Shown piece after piece: positions 4,484 to 5,049 of a stretch of 5,049 bases of DNA. The stretch is from the NCBI GenBank assembly GCA_031177795.1, contig JAPSKG010000173.1:1-5049 (forward strand). Reading direction: 5' to 3'. Under the pieces are notes generated by a model. It did no database searches. It saw only the letters and a program-made list of their open reading frames with translations, and had not been told where the DNA came from. The stretch comes from Domibacillus sp. (GTDB taxonomy: Bacteria > Bacillota > Bacilli > Bacillales > Domibacillaceae). Position numbers and translations under genes: made by a program. The first letter of the stretch is position 1. Each line of letters starts with the position of its first letter.

Positions 4484-5049
4484 ATGTGGAGACATAAAAC
4501 AATGTCAGTGTTTGGGGTAGGTTTGTTTTTTGCCGGCATTTTATTTGTTCAAATGGGAATGTATCTTTTCAACCTGCTATCCGGAAGTGTTTTTTCCATT
4601 AACGTGTTTCAGTTTTGCATAAGCTATTTTGAAAAAGGTACATTTCCTTTTTTAGTGATCGCTATACTGGTAAATGCGTTTATTTTCTTAACAATTTTGG
4701 CTTTTTGTAAAAAGGTGATACAGCAAGCTCTGTATGTAAAGGGATTAAAGAAAAAAATTAATCAAACAAAAAATAAAGAAATCACGAGAATGGTAAATAG
4801 TCAATATAATCGAGTTAACAAGGATATTGCAGTTATTAATTGTGATGAGCCAATTGCTTTTACGTATGGATACAGAAAACCAACGATTGTTCTTTCGACG
4901 GTTTTAATCGATTTGTTGGATTTAATCGAATTAGATGCGGTTATTTACCACGAATCGGCCCATCAAAAGTATTTTGACCCATTTAAAGTTTTCTTGCTTC
5001 AAACCATTTCAGAAATAATGTGGTATATTCCGGTTACAAAATGGGCTTA
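4484..5049 (+). CDS. M56-family (BlaR1-like) membrane metallopeptidase, 3' end missing
   Basis: This is an integral-membrane zinc protease. By analogy with BlaR1/MecR1, it should lead to inactivation of the adjacent BlaI-type repressor after an external signal. The visible 188 residues show a membrane segment at about 7-32, a second at about 53-76, and then a basic cytoplasmic stretch (about 77-115). The family's AFTYGYRKPTIVLST (125-139) is followed by the zinc-protease motif HESAH (156-160) with the downstream DPFK (165-168). The reading frame is open to the window edge, so any later membrane segments or sensor domain cannot be seen. The start at 4484 is 3 nt after the repressor stop, with AAAAGGA 13 nt upstream. 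An in-frame ATG at 4502 (residue 7) has GGAG 10 nt upstream and is a real alternative. No penicillin-binding sensor domain can be confirmed or excluded. Confidence 0.88.
   Translation, partial: MWRHKTMSVFGVGLFFAGILFVQMGMYLFNLLSGSVFSINVFQFCISYFEKGTFPFLVIAILVNAFIFLTILAFCKKVIQQALYVKGLKKKINQTKNKEITRMVNSQYNRVNKDIAVINCDEPIAFTYGYRKPTIVLSTVLIDLLDLIELDAVIYHESAHQKYFDPFKVFLLQTISEIMWYIPVTKWA

Overview
The window looks like chromosomal DNA of a low-GC Gram-positive bacterium of the Bacillaceae type. The evidence is the AT-rich composition (about 40% GC by eye), strong Shine-Dalgarno sequences (GGAGG, GGTGAT), consensus sigma-A promoters, hairpin-plus-T-run terminators, a close CodY-box match, and the protein families present. 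The genus cannot be fixed from the sequence alone.

Layout, left to right. (1) Positions 1-759 hold the C-terminal 252 codons of a NarK-type nitrate/nitrite transporter, closed by a clear terminator (761-791). (2) A short spacer (792-940) has an orphan AGGAGG and a doubtful 25-codon ORF, and ends at a bidirectional terminator (941-979). (3) On the minus strand lies a hormone-sensitive-lipase-type alpha/beta hydrolase (995-1939, with a possible in-frame extension to 1978). It has its own sigma-A promoter (2009-2037), and a near-consensus CodY box (2040-2054) sits directly upstream. (4) A divergent intergenic region of about 640 bp holds both promoters, several dyads and hairpins, and no convincing gene. 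(5) sstT (2582-3820, plus) encodes a sodium-coupled serine/threonine symporter and is followed by a very strong terminator (3846-3895). (6) A two-gene operon on the plus strand consists of a BlaI/MecI/CopY-family repressor with a TTG start (4058-4480) and, 3 nt later, an M56 (BlaR1-like) membrane zinc peptidase (4484 to beyond the window).

The first three genes look like independent metabolic or transport units: nitrate/nitrite exchange, ester hydrolysis and serine/threonine uptake. The repressor and M56 peptidase form a recognisable sensor module in which the membrane protease would inactivate the repressor. A TACA/TGTA dyad over the -10 of their promoter suggests autorepression. No beta-lactamase or other target gene is visible, so the module's signal and regulon are unknown from this window. 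I found no mobile elements, CRISPR arrays, tRNA or rRNA genes. The most interesting material is the repressor/M56 module and the dense, unexplained dyad structure upstream of sstT; nothing here proves a wholly new system.
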